A stretch of 34,201 nucleotides of DNA, from contig JAKISS010000029.1 of NCBI GenBank assembly GCA_021648485.1, forward strand, positions 1-34,201, read 5' to 3'. Below are positions 8,920 to 18,500 of this stretch, piece by piece (the stretch's first letter is position 1; each line of letters opens with the position of its first letter). The position numbers and the translations under genes are program-made. The DNA is from Gammaproteobacteria bacterium (GTDB lineage: Bacteria; Pseudomonadota; Gammaproteobacteria; SZUA-152). The notes beneath the pieces were generated by a model. It was not told where the DNA came from. It made no database searches and saw only the letters and a program-made list of their open reading frames with translations.

Positions 8920-9150
8920 ACCATTGCGATTATGGAGGTCGTTGCTGCCATCCACGCCGCTGCCCCGGCTTTTGTCGCTTCCGCTGGCGGCGTCTTTTCC
9001 CTGTCCGTGCAAGGCGGGATGCTGGTTTTGGCCGGCTCGGTGACTTTCAATAGCAGGGAACCGGAACCTCAGGTTCAGATACATATCCATCTCACTTCCC
9101 GGCCAGCGAATCGGACACTGCACATCATCCAACCAAATCAGGACTGACGA
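8920..9150. other. GC-rich patch open on both strands, origin unclear
   Basis: This stretch is visibly richer in G and C than its neighbours. It is open on the plus strand (reading with AIMEVVAAIHAAAPAFVASA) and on the minus strand (Gly/Ser/Asp-rich, running into the PilZ tail). Neither reading matches a family I know. The plus reading is hydrophobic and Ala-rich, which GC-rich DNA often yields by chance. It sits where the body of pilZ should be, so it may be scrambled pilZ sequence or a small insertion. I do not call a gene. Confidence 0.3.
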
Positions 9151-9163
9151 TCTGATAAAATAA

Positions 9164-9661
9164 TCACCTGTCTGCTAACCATAACCTCAGGCGTAATCCC
9201 CAGTTTGAGGTATACCCTACTTCGGTAAAGACAATCTTTCCCTGTGGATCAATGACAAAACTGGTAGGCACTCTGCTTACACCAAAGCGTTTTGCTATCT
9301 CTCCATATTCATCCACGATGACCGGGAAATTAACACCCCTTTCATCAAGGTATGACTGCACTTTATGGGCATCACCAGATTGCATGGATACACTAAGAAC
9401 CTGATAATTTTCGGCAATGGAAGAAACACTTTTTTCCTCCAGTTTACATATGCCACACCAGGTTGCCCAGAAATGAAGCAATAACGGTTTACCCTGGTAA
9501 TATTCGATATCAATATTTTGACCATTGAGCATCACTCCTGCCAATGGGGGCACACGACCTTCAGCCAGGTCTCGCTGCAAAAAAAATTTGACGGAAAAAA
9601 AGACAATAATAATAACAAGGATATTCAGGCTTATTTTGAAAACCGGATATTTCTTTCGCAT
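9164..9661 (-). CDS. Membrane-anchored thioredoxin-like protein disulfide oxidoreductase (TlpA/ScsD-like)
   Basis: A 165-residue protein with an N-terminal signal anchor (about residues 8-28, ISLNILVIIIVFFSVKFFL) that would place the rest in the periplasm. The thioredoxin fold follows, with active site W-C69-G-I-C72 in LLLHFWATWCGICKLEE and the conserved cis-proline region SRVPTSFVIDPQGKI. The length and the HFWATWC form fit the TlpA/ScsD group, which reduces or oxidises disulfides of periplasmic targets, for example in cytochrome c maturation or copper stress. No partner gene is adjacent, so the target is unknown. The ATG at 9661 is preceded by aggga about 12 bases upstream. In many relatives this position beside pilZ and tatD would hold holB, so the locus is rearranged. 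Confidence 0.85.
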   Translation of the reverse strand: MRKKYPVFKISLNILVIIIVFFSVKFFLQRDLAEGRVPPLAGVMLNGQNIDIEYYQGKPLLLHFWATWCGICKLEEKSVSSIAENYQVLSVSMQSGDAHKVQSYLDERGVNFPVIVDEYGEIAKRFGVSRVPTSFVIDPQGKIVFTEVGYTSNWGLRLRLWLADR

Positions 9662-10068
9662 CGGAGTTCGCGTCCCTGAGAAGCTGCGGATATGTTTTCA
9701 ATAAAATTTCAATAAAATGCGTACAAATGTCTACATCCTGAAATATTCCCTAACCACGGTCAGACTGGAAACCGCTGGTCAAAGTCACAGACGAACAGGG
9801 TCATTTTAACACTTTATGACTACTCAACGTTTCCTCTTTGTATTGTGTGATCTTTCTGCCCAAAAGTGATTCAAACTACACCAATACCTCTTTAATATCA
9901 TCTACAGGCAAATTATCCACTGACGGTGCTGTCGTTGTATTTCCCAAAAAACAGAGGGATAACCGCTCATTAATGACAATAGTCCATTTTGTCGAAATAA
10001 TTTACAAAACCAGTATCACGTCATCCAACCCTAAAAATTTAACTTATAAAACAACAAGTTAATAGACC
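9662..10068. other. Intergenic region upstream of the PEP-CTERM gene
   Basis: AT-rich divergent region with no convincing gene; short frames here lack ribosome sites and family resemblance. A tttgt/acaaa dyad with an 11-base centre at about 9990-10010 lies some 60-80 bases upstream of the sigma-54 site and could hold an activator, but the match is weak. Confidence 0.3.
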
Positions 10069-10084
10069 TGGCCCAAATATTGCT
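10069..10084 (+). promoter_or_regulatory. Sigma-54 (-24/-12) promoter for the PEP-CTERM gene
   Basis: TGGCCC, five bases, TTGCT reproduces the RpoN consensus TGGCAC-N5-TTGCA, with GG (10070-10071) and GC (10082-10083) separated by exactly ten bases. Transcription would begin about 12 bases beyond, leaving a leader of roughly 55 bases before the ATG at 10152. PEP-CTERM genes in several proteobacteria are known to depend on RpoN and the PrsK/PrsR two-component system, which supports the call. The activator and its binding site are not in the window. Confidence 0.65.
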
Positions 10085-10151
10085 CAACTATTGTACATAT
10101 TTAATAACGAATATTATCAATAACAGTGTTCAAGCAAAGGAGGGCTCCCTC

Positions 10152-10814
10152 ATGAAAGTCAAAAATTATTACCTCGCCGCAACTTTTGGACTGCTGACGC
10201 TGTTGTGGACTGCACCCTCTTATTCAGTGCCTATCACATTTAGTTTTTCTGGCACGGTAACGAACTACTTTTATGACCCGGGTACGGGTGATGCCTTCGG
10301 GGGTAGCGTGGGAGCCGGGACGACCTTCACTGGTTTTTATACCTTCGAGTCAACAAGTCCGGACTGGTCAGCAGCAGATCCTGAATATGGCGGGTATCAT
10401 AGCGTGCTGCTTCCTTACGGCATGATAGCCACTATCGGAGGCAACACAGTATCCGGTTTAGGCTCCGACATGTTAATCGATGTCTGGAATACTCCAGGTG
10501 GTGATTCGTATACTGCCTTGGCTCTTGATTACGGTTTCCAGAGCTTAGGTATCCAACTTTCCGGTGGCTCCAGCAGCGTCTTTGATAATGATTCGCTGCT
10601 GCTCTCTCCACCCGACATTGCAGATTTCGCCGAAGCCCGTTTTGGCTATGTGGTAACGGATCCTTTCGGGCCTGTGGTTCTCAGCGTTATAGGCACATTA
10701 ACAGAACTGACTCTTGTATCCACAATACCCGAGCCTGCCAGTTTGGCATTAATGGGCCTTGGTCTTGCCGGGTTAGGTTTTGCCCGCCGGAAAAAACGGC
10801 CTGTTAATCCGTGA
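10152..10814 (+). CDS. PEP-CTERM sorting-domain exported protein
   Basis: The 220-residue product has a signal peptide (MKVKNYYLAATFGLLTLLW, cleaved near SYSVPI), a Gly/Ser/Asp/Tyr-rich extracellular body of about 165 residues with no known catalytic motif, and a C-terminal PEP-CTERM signal: IPEPASLALMGLGLAGLGFA followed by RRKKRP. Such proteins are cut and sorted by exosortase (XrtA/EpsH), often along with exopolysaccharide export and floc or biofilm formation. No exosortase gene is in the window. The start was chosen because AAGGAGGG lies eight bases before the ATG at 10152; the frame opens earlier at 10080 but that extension overlaps the sigma-54 element. The body resembles the beta-rich PEP-CTERM group with an FxFSGTVT start and a TGFYTFES segment. 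Confidence 0.92.
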   Translation: MKVKNYYLAATFGLLTLLWTAPSYSVPITFSFSGTVTNYFYDPGTGDAFGGSVGAGTTFTGFYTFESTSPDWSAADPEYGGYHSVLLPYGMIATIGGNTVSGLGSDMLIDVWNTPGGDSYTALALDYGFQSLGIQLSGGSSSVFDNDSLLLSPPDIADFAEARFGYVVTDPFGPVVLSVIGTLTELTLVSTIPEPASLALMGLGLAGLGFARRKKRPVNP

Positions 10815-10825
10815 TAAAAATGATT

Positions 10826-10852
10826 AAAAAAAAGGCGGCCAGATGGCCGCCT
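10826..10852 (-). terminator. Rho-independent terminator of the lipoprotein gene
   Basis: A perfect 8-bp GC-rich stem (aggcggcc, loop agat, ggccgcct; 10833-10852) is followed on the minus strand by a run of eight T (the A-run at 10826-10833). It lies 27 bases past the stop of the minus-strand lipoprotein gene. On the plus strand it lies 18 bases after the PEP-CTERM gene but lacks a T-run on that side, so it should work mainly for the minus strand. Confidence 0.85.
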
Positions 10853-10878
10853 AGATCATGACTTGTTAACGATAACGT

Positions 10879-13059
10879 TTAAAAGGTTTCAAACGTACCA
10901 TCGATGTAGCTGATTTTTGTCAGACCATTGTCCAGTTCGGCAATGCTGCCATAGACCTGGCCGTTATACTCAATATCACCTGTTAATGCATCAAAATCTG
11001 CGCCTGCGATGCTCATGCTAACCCCATCCTGATTGGTGATGGTCACGCTACCGGTTGATATCTCATCACTGAAGGCACCCGCAATCACAATTTTCCGTAC
11101 ACCGTAGATGATGGTTACCGTCGCTGTGCCGGTATCAAACGCTGTCCGGTCACCACTGATATTGACAGAAGCCTCTGGCAGGCCATCCAGCTGTAACACA
11201 AAATTAAGACCAATCGTTGCTGCAAGCCAGTTATCCGTATCTTCCACCACTATATCGGCATCAGTACCCGGCATTGTCACAGGTATAAAGCTGTCCGCAT
11301 TACTGATGTTGGCTGTCAGGCTGGCATCAAAGCTGTTGCCATTGGTATCACTGATATTGCCCGTCATGCTCAGGGTGGCAGGCGTCAGCCAGGAGAGTTC
11401 ACCTGTTGTCTCATTTTTCACAGCATTAACCAGCGTGGTTAACAATGTGCCGGCAAAGGTCACTGGCGAGGCCAGCGCGACGCCAAGGTCATCCTGTTTT
11501 TGTGTTAACTCGGCATTCAGATTGATAGAGCCACCCGAGATATCAGGTTGAGCCGCCGTACCCATGTCTATTGCCGCATAATCGACAAAATACGGTGAGA
11601 GCAGCGCAGCATCAATGGTACCGTTATTAATGGTGATATCCGTGGATGCACTCCTCAATGTTGCTGAATTAATGGTAGCAGTCAGGTTTGAGCTTGCGGT
11701 GGATTCGTTATCGGGCAACTGTACGCTCAGATTAATGGTAACGCCGTCAATGACACCATCGGTGATCGTTACAACACCACCGGAGTGTGTGATGCTACCT
11801 GACTCGAATTGCGGATTGTCCGACGCGCTTGTTTTATAAGCATCATCACTAAGTTCAGTGGCCGTTGTGTGCGTAAGACGCCTGAATACAGCGACAATCG
11901 CACTCCGAATGGCGGGTCCCGCCATTACCGATACACTGGAATCTGCCGCAGTCGCTGCCAATTCCACCTGAGTGCTGAAAGCATCACCTTTAACTCTGGT
12001 TTCCTCTTCAATCACCGTACCCCAGGTACGTACATCACCGACAAAGGCTTTGACCTTTTCCAGCGCTGTATCACCCGTGTCAGGACCAGGGTCCGGGTCA
12101 ACGCTGCCACCGCCAGTAACGGCATCAATAGCCGCTTGCAGCGAAGTTAAGGTATTTGAAGTGTCAGCGATGTTCATTTGGGCAAAAACACTCGTCGCGC
12201 CATTCACGATTTCTTGCAGGGAAATGGTGCTACTGTCCATTGCCGTGCCATCATCATCGGCAACAATGGTGCCATCAGTGAACGAGCCCCACAGAGTCTC
12301 AAGAACCGCATTAATATCCGGGTTGCCGCCGCTGGTATCTGCCTGAACAGCGATAGCAGCCGAAAGCGCGGCATAGGCAATTTCAGTCGCACTGCCGCCA
12401 GTAATCGCTGCCTCATCCGTAACATCCAGCGGTTGAGTGCTGAGGATATTGATACCTCCGTCCCCCAGCAAATTGGATACCTCGGAATTGGCATTATCAA
12501 TCCCGGCAGTGGTCAGCGAACCGTCTGCCATGGCACGTCTGGCAGCCAGATGGGTATATGGCGTGATGCTGACACTAATGGTGTCATTGGCAACCGCTTC
12601 AGCGACCAAGGCCATCATTGTCAGGCTGCCGGGTTTATACCATTCACTGAAATCGATAACGTTATCGTTGTCTGCAATGTCATCTGTGCGCATACCACAT
12701 CCTGACGGCACATCACATTTCATCTGAGTATTCTCATCGGCACTGATAGTGACCTTGATGGGACCACCGGTGTAATCATCATCGATAGTAAGGGTGTAGC
12801 GGCCATCGGCAGCGGTAGTGGTAGTGCCAACGCTGTTGACAACGCTACCGTTGGCAGCCAGCTCTTCGGCCAACACGTTGCCGCCATTAATAATGCCCTT
12901 TGCCGCAGTACCGCCGAGGGTGACATTATTCACCCCTGAAGATGGTGGTGGATCATTTACATCGGGAGAAGGAGATGGATCACCCTCTCCTCCGCCACAA
13001 CCCACCAGCATAATACTGGCAACGCCTATACATCCACCCAATACTGTTTTTAAATTCAT
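10879..13059 (-). CDS. Large outer-membrane lipoprotein of unknown function
   Basis: The 726-residue protein starts at the ATG at 13059, preceded by GGAGCGG; an in-frame start at 13113 would add 18 residues in front of the signal. A lipoprotein signal is clear: MNLKTVLGGCIGVASIML, then the lipobox LVGC with the Cys followed by GGGEGDPSPSPDVNDPPPSS, a flexible linker. Residues about 45-110 resemble a carboxypeptidase-regulatory-like/SdrD-like beta fold (TTTAADGRYTLTIDDDY). A helical region (about 130-330, with ITPYTHLAARRAM) is followed by a second PDPGPDTG linker and a long beta-rich repeat region to the end (IDGVTINLSV, ATINSATLRS, INNGTIDAALL and similar). It is probably surface or periplasmic. 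No enzymatic motif is seen. Divergence from the 13060-13904 gap suggests its own promoter. Confidence 0.8.
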   Translation of the reverse strand: MNLKTVLGGCIGVASIMLVGCGGGEGDPSPSPDVNDPPPSSGVNNVTLGGTAAKGIINGGNVLAEELAANGSVVNSVGTTTTAADGRYTLTIDDDYTGGPIKVTISADENTQMKCDVPSGCGMRTDDIADNDNVIDFSEWYKPGSLTMMALVAEAVANDTISVSITPYTHLAARRAMADGSLTTAGIDNANSEVSNLLGDGGINILSTQPLDVTDEAAITGGSATEIAYAALSAAIAVQADTSGGNPDINAVLETLWGSFTDGTIVADDDGTAMDSSTISLQEIVNGATSVFAQMNIADTSNTLTSLQAAIDAVTGGGSVDPDPGPDTGDTALEKVKAFVGDVRTWGTVIEEETRVKGDAFSTQVELAATAADSSVSVMAGPAIRSAIVAVFRRLTHTTATELSDDAYKTSASDNPQFESGSITHSGGVVTITDGVIDGVTINLSVQLPDNESTASSNLTATINSATLRSASTDITINNGTIDAALLSPYFVDYAAIDMGTAAQPDISGGSINLNAELTQKQDDLGVALASPVTFAGTLLTTLVNAVKNETTGELSWLTPATLSMTGNISDTNGNSFDASLTANISNADSFIPVTMPGTDADIVVEDTDNWLAATIGLNFVLQLDGLPEASVNISGDRTAFDTGTATVTIIYGVRKIVIAGAFSDEISTGSVTITNQDGVSMSIAGADFDALTGDIEYNGQVYGSIAELDNGLTKISYIDGTFETF

Positions 13060-13271
13060 ATTTACCGCTCCATGTGTAAGGTTTTTTAGCTTCTCTAAAA
13101 AAAACGCCAACAAAATCGCATGCGGCCTCTGCTACTGTTTTCACAGCCACACATTTTTATTAAAAATCCATGTTACAACGAACGAAAGATAAAAAAGGTT
13201 TCGAATCGGGAGGAATCATGCGAATTAACCCGGTTGTGTCAGTATTTACAGTAATCGTACTGAAAATGAGG

Positions 13272-13452
13272 GGCGTGTATGAAACAAAAGTTTCGGATAT
13301 GGCGCTCAGATTTAGTGCGTATTTGTTCGTTCTGATTTGAGCAAAATCGCAGGAAATAGTCACTCTATTTTGAGGTTTTGCAATTGAGGAACGAGCAAAT
13401 ACGCACTGAAGATGAGAATGCTATATCCGAAACTTGTTTCATGCACATCCCC
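13272..13452. repeat. ~180-bp near-perfect palindromic element (MITE-like)
   Basis: The left half (gtatgaaacaaaagtttcgg, then gatatggcg, then agtgcgtatttgttcgtt) is mirrored by the right half (aacgagcaaatacgcact, then gctatatccgaaacttg, tttcatgcac). Pairing continues inward through gcaaaatcgcaggaaatag against ctctattttgaggttttgc to a centre near 13360. The whole element could fold into one long hairpin. Bases outside 13272-13452 do not pair. There is no coding frame of note. It looks like a non-autonomous inverted-repeat element or a large structured RNA; copy number elsewhere cannot be seen from here. Confidence 0.7.
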
Positions 13453-13904
13453 AACGTATCACTTGTCAGCGCCGCGACAACATAGCCTCCTGTTCTACCG
13501 GGGCGTTTGTCCGGGGGCTTTGGATTCCAGCTAAGAACATGTTGGAAATGAAGGATGTCGATTGAAAGATGCCCGAGCAAGTCAACTTTGTATTCAAATT
13601 TTATAACTACTCAGCCAAGTATTTAACCGATTTAAAATCCATATTAATCTTGTCGATGAATCTGAAACTCTACCATTTCCGCGATTTTTTGTGCCGCAAC
13701 CCAGTATCGACGGGAAGCATGTGTTTAACAAAAATCAACATAACGTGTCAATCATGAATAAATTACGTCAGTATTACCAGAATGTGAAATAACAGAACCG
13801 GTGCATTTTTCCCGGTGATTATTATTGATACAAAAATTCTTTCGAAGTTCAGAACATAGCCCCGGAAAACCCGGAATTTGAATGGCTAAATACCCATTCC
13901 AGAT
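13453..13904. other. Intergenic region, no gene recognised
   Basis: The stretch just beyond the palindrome (about 13453-13540) is richer in GC and contains ctaccggggcg and tccgggggc; the remainder is AT-rich. Open frames of 60-70 codons exist but lack ribosome sites and family resemblance. I see no RNA gene. Confidence 0.3.
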
Positions 13905-14522
13905 TTAGCGCTTTGACCATAGAGGGCTAGATGTCGGAGGAGATAAAAACGCTTTAATAACTTCCTTTTTGGAATTTTTATAATCCCAGGAAATATCTTC
14001 AGACTCAAGATAGTTTACCCAATCATTTTTATTGGCTCTATTATGAAGCCATGAAAAATCATTATTGAAAATAATATTTTTGATTGCTTTGTTATAACCC
14101 TTAATAGCAGAAAATATTTTTATATCATGGTTACTGTCATTATAAAAATACAATGCCATAATACTTCCATGACAAACATAATTTTCCTGAATTTCATCTT
14201 CGGAGTTACAGGACTTTTTAATCAGATTTAAAATTATTGGAAGAGCAATATCATCCGGTATCGATAAAATATTTTCTCTTGCTTTTTTTACTTTATTATA
14301 CACTCTTAAGCAGGGCTGATACTGATCTTTCAGGCACCGATTTAGTGCGGACTGATCATATGGGTATTCCCGGCCATGCTTACCGAGATAAAGACTTTTG
14401 ACCGACTTTAATAATTTTTTTTCTAATAAATTTTTAGCTGGCTCTGCTGAATAACTGTTTATGCCAGAAAATAGCACAACCAATAACAAAGACAGTATTA
14501 TTATTTTTGGAAAGGGTTTCAT
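13905..14522 (-). CDS. Exported hypothetical protein, possible immunity or partner protein
   Basis: The 205-residue product begins with a signal peptide (MKPFPKIIILSLLLVVLFSG, cleavage near SYSAEP), so the mature part is periplasmic or outer-membrane associated. The rest is Lys/Asn-rich and mostly helical, with four Cys (LNRCLKDQYQPCLRV, KKSCNSEDE, YVCHGSIM) that could form two disulfides. No family is recognised. Its ATG overlaps the stop of the preceding reading (ATGA, 14519-14522), showing translational coupling to the His/Cys protein gene. A cytosolic effector-like protein followed by a small exported partner recalls effector-immunity pairs, but that is inference only. Low GC relative to neighbours suggests horizontal acquisition. 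Confidence 0.65.
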   Translation of the reverse strand: MKPFPKIIILSLLLVVLFSGINSYSAEPAKNLLEKKLLKSVKSLYLGKHGREYPYDQSALNRCLKDQYQPCLRVYNKVKKARENILSIPDDIALPIILNLIKKSCNSEDEIQENYVCHGSIMALYFYNDSNHDIKIFSAIKGYNKAIKNIIFNNDFSWLHNRANKNDWVNYLESEDISWDYKNSKKEVIKAFLSPPTSSPLWSKR

Positions 14523-15289
14523 TTAAACTCTGTCCAATCAGGCAACCCTCTACTGGTTGGTGTTTTTTCAATTCTTTCCATAACATTTTCGATATTTGAA
14601 TGACGATTTATCACGCCAAAATCAATTTTTTCTTCAGCACCAGCAGTAGGCACTCTGAATACACATGTTCCATGTTCGTGCAAATTCTTTTGTATAACAA
14701 CCGTAAAATTTTGACGTTTTTTTGGTGGTTTTTAAAAACTTCCTGATTAATGATTTATGTTTTTTTATATCACCCATTTTTATAGTGTCTTTTGGGAATG
14801 CTGCTGCTTCACAACCAGAATCATGCGTCAAGGAAAGCATTAGTTCACTTCCACTGGCATGACCACTATACCAAACTCGGCTTACTGAATCATCAGATAA
14901 CGACTCAAGATATAGCCAAAATTCTTTTGGTGTACGAATCCCCTTGTATCGTATGTTTAATTTTAAAGCTATCTGTTTAATTCGATCAAGATAACTTTTG
15001 GCGCTTTTGATCAAAATTCGATCAGCAGATTTTTTGCGGATACTATGCAAATTATAACCATCGTCTTGTTTTTCTTCAGCTTTGGTAATAATGGAGTCAT
15101 CTTTCCATCTGGCAACATAGGGTGTTTCGTACACAACCCAATGCACCTGTTCTTTCGCACCTAAATTATATAAATTTTTCTGTGCTGCCAGTTGCAAGGG
15201 AACGATGTAATTAAGCCAAGTTTGATCATAAGCCTTGTCGCAGCCTTTAAATAATCCAGGGCCACCGATTAATATTCAAAATTTTTCAC
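14519..15289 (-). pseudogene. Frameshifted protein with caspase/CHAT-like His-Cys pair
   Basis: The largest uninterrupted part is 14634-15197. Upstream, the same frame is coding-like (IGGPGLFKGCDKAYDQTW) but lacks a start; a GTG at 15289 with aaggtaag before it gives KNFEY and would join if one base were added near 15273. Downstream, the frame runs into a stop after TWNMCIQSAYCWC, while the neighbouring frame continues as FRVPTAGAEEKIDFGVINRH and ends at a stop overlapping the next start. Two single-base shifts, real or from sequencing error, therefore separate a ~255-residue protein. Conserved-looking features are VWYSGHASGSELMLSL (His) and KFYGCYTKEFA (Cys), spaced like the His/Cys dyad of caspase-clan peptidases such as CHAT. 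No exact family was recognised. Confidence 0.6.
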
Positions 15290-15585
15290 TTTGCTTACCT
15301 TGCGCATATAGATTGTCGGGTTTTTAAAGGGCGATGAAGAAAACCTGCCCCCATTCTCTCAGCACTCATTTAAACATATAAATTCCAAACGTTAAGTCAT
15401 TGTTAACACTTACCCAGAAAAACAAATGAACAACAAGGATGTACGGAGGAAGAGGATTTCGCCACGACAAGTTACATGGTCTATCTCAGGCAGAATAACA
15501 GGTTAAAATGGGCTGGATGGCATAAATTACTTTGTGGTGATAAATAATTTTTCTATGAACTCTGCGCTAATAACACAGAGTACCT
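15290..15585. other. Intergenic region between the exoprotein and the His/Cys gene
   Basis: A weak hairpin just after the tpsA stop (actctgcg at 15559-15566 with cacagagt at 15574-15581) may end the exoprotein transcript; it lacks a T-run. The upstream part presumably carries the promoter of the His/Cys gene. No gene is seen. Confidence 0.35.
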
Positions 15586-18500
15586 TTAACGCTCATTAAC
15601 TTCAGACGAAATATCTTCAGAGTCTTTTTCTGGCTGCAATGGTTGAGTCAATTCAGCCAACGGAATTTCAAGATTCAACCCACCTCCCGACACACTATAA
15701 AGTGGGTTTTGCGATGCAACCTGAACCGGTGTGACATTTTGTTTAATAAAGGAAACACTTTGTCCTTTGCCCACAGCCGAGTTGGTTGCGGCAACGTCAT
15801 TAACAATCACCGAGCCACCCAGAATGGTGCCCGCAAGACCAATAATATTTGCCGAGCCAACACCGGCGGCGAAAAAGCTGGTACCCCCGGAGGATACATT
15901 CACCGAGATGGGGTTATTAAAATCACCGATAGTGTCACCAGCAAGAATTTCCAGTGTCTGACTGCTCAGGTTGGGGTCGGTAATCGGGCTGTTGTTACCG
16001 ATAACACTGCCGGTAACTGCATTGACCGTAAGCCGACCGGCAGCGGCATTCACCCGACCTAATTGGATATCACCGGTATTCGCAGTAATCGTAACATCCC
16101 CTCCACTGGATGTGGTTGTCCCGGAAAGTGTAATGCCATTGGTGGCGGTAATGGTAAGGTCTCCCCCATTAGTGATTGATGAGCCCAGAGCAAGCCCGTT
16201 ACTTTCTGTCAGTGCTATATCACCACTACCGGTGTTATTCAAAAATACAGTTCCCGTAAAGTCATTAGCCCCATTGCTCAGTGTAATGTTGCCACTTGTG
16301 GCGGCAAACCGTGCAGCACCGGCATTGGCAGATTGCACGATAGGTCCGGACTGACTGATATCAGCTGCATTAACGGTCAGCGTTCCACTTCCAACACTGG
16401 AGGCTGCCAGGGTGATGTTATTCACATCGGTAATACTGGTGCTGGATTCTTCACTGTTTTGCAGGGTTACGTCGCCTATAAAATCATTGGCGACATTATT
16501 GAGGGTGATGTCGTTTGCACTCGCATTGATGTTTGTTGCTCCTTGTATGGTTAATACACCCGCCTGGGTAACTGCACCGGCAGCGATAACGGTGAGGTTT
16601 CCATTCAGAGTCAATGCCGGTAAATCAACCGTGCTGTTATCGGTTAACTGTAAATTGTTGATCGTGCCTGTAGATAAAAATGCAGGCGTACCTGCAAACC
16701 GGTTACCGGCATCGTCCAGCACAATAGAACCACCATTACCTACAGAAAATGCAGATGTACCGGTAACAATAACACTGCCCGCAGAGGTGATATCACCTGT
16801 TCCTGTATATATATCCAGAACACCGGTTATATCATTCACCGAAATCGCCAAGCCATTGGCTTCGTTAATATAAGCATCAACGGTCGGCCCATTGATTTGC
16901 AGGGTATTCACGGATGTGGCCAGGGCCATACCGGATGTGCCGATGGTTGTGGCCTGATTAAATGTCAATGTATCGGCGACCAGCACACCTCCGGCACCTT
17001 CCGTAATGGTTTCCGCCGCTATGGTTATGTTACCGGCCAGTTGCACGGTACCATTAATTTGCACGGTGTCATTCCCCAAACCGGCATCGAGTGCAAGATT
17101 GACTTTGTTGGAAAATTGCAATGAAGGCATGCCGCTGATCTGAAAACTGACGGGCTGGGCACCGGCAATACTGCCCGGTGATAACACCATGGCATCATCG
17201 CCGTTGCTACCCGCCAGCGCGATATTGTCTGCGTTTAGCGTATCGGCAATATTTTCAATACCGGTACCGTTAATCAATTGTGTATTGGTGGCAGAGGTGG
17301 TGGTGATATCCACCTGATCATTGGCCGGGCCAAAAACATAACGGTTGGTCAGTCCTGTACCGAAACCTGTCAGGGTAATGCTGTCGGTACCTGTACCACC
17401 GTCAAAAACAATGGTGCGTGTGGATGCGGCGATGTAATCCACCTGCAAGTCATCATCCCCCGCTCCCCCGTTAATACCACCACTGATATTGGCTGCGGCA
17501 TTGTTGGTAATCGTAAAAATATCGTTACCGGTATTGCCCACCAGTGTTTCCATTTGAGTGAAGGCAATGCCGTTTACGCTGCCGCTGTCGGCACCGGAAA
17601 TAATCCAGTTACTGTTTTGTGTCGGGCCATTGAGAATGTCTGCACCGTTGTTGCCACTGACACTGCCACCGATGGTCAGCGGGCCGTTGATATTAATAAT
17701 GTCATCCCCTCCGCCACTGTCGATATTGCCGGAGATATTGGCTGTAATGTTAACGGTATCCACGGCATTACCACCCAGCAGGTTATCAATATTTTGAAAG
17801 GCATTAACACTGGTGAGGTTGCCTGCATCAGGACTGAGTATGTTCCAGATGTTGTTGGTATTGTCGGCTTGCAGGGTGTCGTTACCCGTGCCGCCGTTAA
17901 TGGTACCGGTAATACTGCCGGTGGCGATGGTGAACGTGTCTACACTGGCATTGCCGGTCACATTATTGAAACCGGAAAAACTGATACCATTGACGGTGCC
18001 TGCATTGGCAGCGGTGATAAACCAGCTGTTAACGACGTTGTCACCCAGCAGTGTACTGTCAATATTATTGCCAATAAAATATTCGATATTCTGGTATTGT
18101 CCGCTGGCCAGGGAAGCCGTCACTGCGCCGGTTTGCGAAGCGTAATCCACTGTATCTGTGCCACCGGCTCCATCCATCAGGCCACTGAAACTGCTGCCAT
18201 CAGCAAAAACAAACACATCCGTACTGGCATTGCCCACCAGGGTTTCAATGTCGCCAAATGACCCCACACCGGTTACATTCCCCACATCCGCGCCGGTAAT
18301 ATTCCAGGTGTTGGCAATGTTGTTGGCCTGAATCAGGTCACTGCCTGCACCACCATTGATTTGCCCCGTCAACGAACCGCTGTTAATCACGAAGCTGTCA
18401 TTATTTGCACCGCCCTGAAGATTACTGAAGTTGGTGAAACTCACCGGGCCCACCGTGCCGGTGTCCAGGCCGTTGATGCTCCAGGTGTTTACAATATTGT

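Noticed and set aside
13272-13452. CRISPR or tandem array
   Set aside because: The repeat is a single inverted structure, not regularly spaced direct repeats.
13365-13580. 71-codon minus-strand frame running through the palindrome
   Set aside because: Half of it is palindrome sequence, there is no ribosome site, and it matches no known protein.
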